From contig DEIJ01000120.1 of the NCBI GenBank assembly GCA_002352365.1, positions 26,494 through 33,724 of the forward strand: a stretch of 7,231 bases of DNA, written 5' to 3'. Positions 6,294 to 7,231 of this stretch are shown piece by piece. Source of the DNA: Dehalococcoidia bacterium UBA2777 (lineage in GTDB: Bacteria; Chloroflexota; Dehalococcoidia; UBA2247; UBA2777). The position numbers and the translations under genes are program-made. Position 1 is the stretch's first letter. Every line of letters starts with the position of its first letter. The notes beneath the pieces were generated by a model that saw nothing but the letters and a program-made list of their open reading frames with translations, searched no databases and had not been told where the DNA came from.

Positions 6294-7184
6294 TTATGTC
6301 GACATTATGTCAACCGGCAATTCGCCGCACAGATTCACCTGGTCGATAACCTTCTCCGGCGCAACTTCCCCTCTCTCCGTTACTATTCCAGTAATCAGAT
6401 TCGGCGGGATTATATCAAAGCCTGTCTCCAAGTGGAGTTCCTTATCCTGATAGCTCTGGGCGCTAAATTTGATTATTTCACAAATGGCATAAACGGGAAC
6501 ATTGTTCTTTCTTGCCGCCAGGGCAAGTTGGTAAGTTGGCGTGCCATTGATGAGGAAGCCGTCGGCGAACACACTATCAGCACCCACCAAAACCTTGTCC
6601 ACTACTGATATGTAATGCTTGATGGAAGCATCAGAAATAGCTGAAGCTGTGATTCCCACCATCTCAAGCTCGTGGGCAGTGATCTCACCATACGATTTAC
6701 CATCTATGGATCTAGATTTGAGGGCTAAAACCCTGACAAGTTTTCCTTGGCGGGAGGCTATCTTAAGTGCGTGGCAAACGGTTGAGCTGTAGCTCGAGGT
6801 GAGCACTACATCCTTATCCTTTAGTATCCCAGCTCCGTTTTCAGCAGCTTTTAAGGAAGCTTGTTGGGAGGCTTGGATAATTTCATCACCTTTGATATAG
6901 GCGAAGCTCTTCAGATCAGCTAGCATTATTCCTTTCCCAGCTTCGTGGAATACCTCGTGAATAAAGCGAGAAACACTATTAGCTATAGAGGCCATGTTAG
7001 GTCTTATCTCCTTCAACGCCATGCCAACCTCTCTTAGCTCAGCCAAAAACTCACTGGGATTTTTGGACTCGCTTCTCTCCACGGCTAGCTTCATTACACC
7101 AAGTGCTTGCTGAGAAATGAAGCTGGCACCATGCACTTTATCCTGCTCGATCTGGGCAATTTTGTGGCTGATTTGGGGGATCAT
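6294..7184 (-). CDS. eIF2B alpha/beta/delta-family protein, related to ribose-1,5-bisphosphate isomerase
   Basis: A 296-residue protein of the eIF2B/MtnA/R15P-isomerase superfamily, probably cytoplasmic. An N-terminal helical part contains DKVHGASF (15-22). The C-terminal Rossmann-like half shows VVLTSSYSSTV (126-136), GADSVFADG (201-209, with Asp203 at the conserved acidic position), INGTPTYQLALAA (212-224) and IIKF (237-240). Superfamily isomerases carry a catalytic Cys in an LTHCN-like motif; here that position is Ser131, so isomerase activity is doubtful. The nearest Cys is 137. Bacteria lack eIF2, so a sugar- or nucleotide-phosphate role is more likely than translation initiation, but this is inference. 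I start at the ATG at 7184, which overlaps the upstream stop (ATGA) and has AGAGGG four bases before it. A GTG at 7199 would add five residues but has no ribosome binding site. Confidence 0.85.
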   Translation of the reverse strand: MIPQISHKIAQIEQDKVHGASFISQQALGVMKLAVERSESKNPSEFLAELREVGMALKEIRPNMASIANSVSRFIHEVFHEAGKGIMLADLKSFAYIKGDEIIQASQQASLKAAENGAGILKDKDVVLTSSYSSTVCHALKIASRQGKLVRVLALKSRSIDGKSYGEITAHELEMVGITASAISDASIKHYISVVDKVLVGADSVFADGFLINGTPTYQLALAARKNNVPVYAICEIIKFSAQSYQDKELHLETGFDIIPPNLITGIVTERGEVAPEKVIDQVNLCGELPVDIMST

Positions 7185-7231
7185 TTCACCCTCTCCCACG
7201 TCTCGGGTAGCTTGGGCACTGTTTCATATTG
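7181..7231 (-). CDS. C-terminal end of an unidentified upstream gene (partial)
   Basis: One frame reads open from the window edge for 16 codons, QYETVPKLPETWERVK, and stops at a TGA that overlaps the next gene's ATG in the classic ATGA arrangement. Of the other two frames, one meets a stop at once and the other gives an arginine/glycine/cysteine-rich tail unlike a normal protein end. The overlap suggests translational coupling and a shared operon with the eIF2B-like gene. The fragment is too short to identify a family. Confidence 0.5.
   Translation of the reverse strand, partial: QYETVPKLPETWERVK
7189..7197 (-). promoter_or_regulatory. Ribosome binding site that sets the eIF2B-like start
   Basis: GGGAGAGGG on the minus strand lies four bases before the ATG at 7184. 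It directly follows, and partly overlaps, the alternative GTG (7197-7199), so it can serve the ATG but not the GTG. It sits inside the last codons of the upstream gene, consistent with coupled translation. Confidence 0.6.

Noticed and set aside
7185..7199. GTG at 7199 as the start of the eIF2B-like gene
   Set aside because: No ribosome binding site precedes it. The G-rich ribosome site lies at and after this codon and suits the ATG at 7184, which also overlaps the upstream stop.

Overview
The window is a compact, single-strand stretch of bacterial chromosome. All six complete genes, plus the tail of a seventh, lie on the minus strand and are transcribed from right to left. Base composition is near 50% GC, genes are closely packed, and Shine-Dalgarno sites are G-rich (AGGAGG, GGGGAG, AGAGGG). 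The PurF is the Bacillus type, with an 11-residue propeptide and four Fe-S cysteines. The neighbours are an eIF2B-like protein and a CBS-domain site-2 protease. Together these recall Chloroflexota, perhaps Dehalococcoidia, but this is an impression from motif wording and not a database result.

Layout in transcription order. At 7181-7231 is the last 16 codons of an unidentified gene, whose stop overlaps the next start as ATGA. An eIF2B alpha/beta/delta-family protein (6294-7184) follows, then 32 bp downstream a Rip3-like M50 site-2 protease with two CBS domains (5089-6261), and 48 bp further a serine alpha/beta hydrolase (4279-5040). This upstream group has short gaps and is probably co-transcribed. 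A near-consensus sigma-70 promoter (TTGACC, 17 bp, TATAAT) overlaps the 3' end of the hydrolase gene and drives a roughly 150-nt leader containing three successive hairpins. The leader opens into purF (2682-4103), purM (1651-2682, overlapping purF by one base in TGATG) and purH (82-1602). A hairpin without a U-run lies just beyond purH.

The three pur genes encode step 1 (PurF), step 5 (PurM) and steps 9 and 10 (PurH) of de novo IMP synthesis. purN, often found between purM and purH, is absent here, so the cluster is only part of the pathway. The most useful items for a second look are the structured purF leader, in which the last hairpin directly abuts the ribosome binding site, and the eIF2B-like protein, which lacks the catalytic cysteine of ribose-1,5-bisphosphate isomerase and MtnA-type enzymes. 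I found no mobile element, CRISPR array, RNA gene or clearly novel system; most of the window is ordinary housekeeping sequence.
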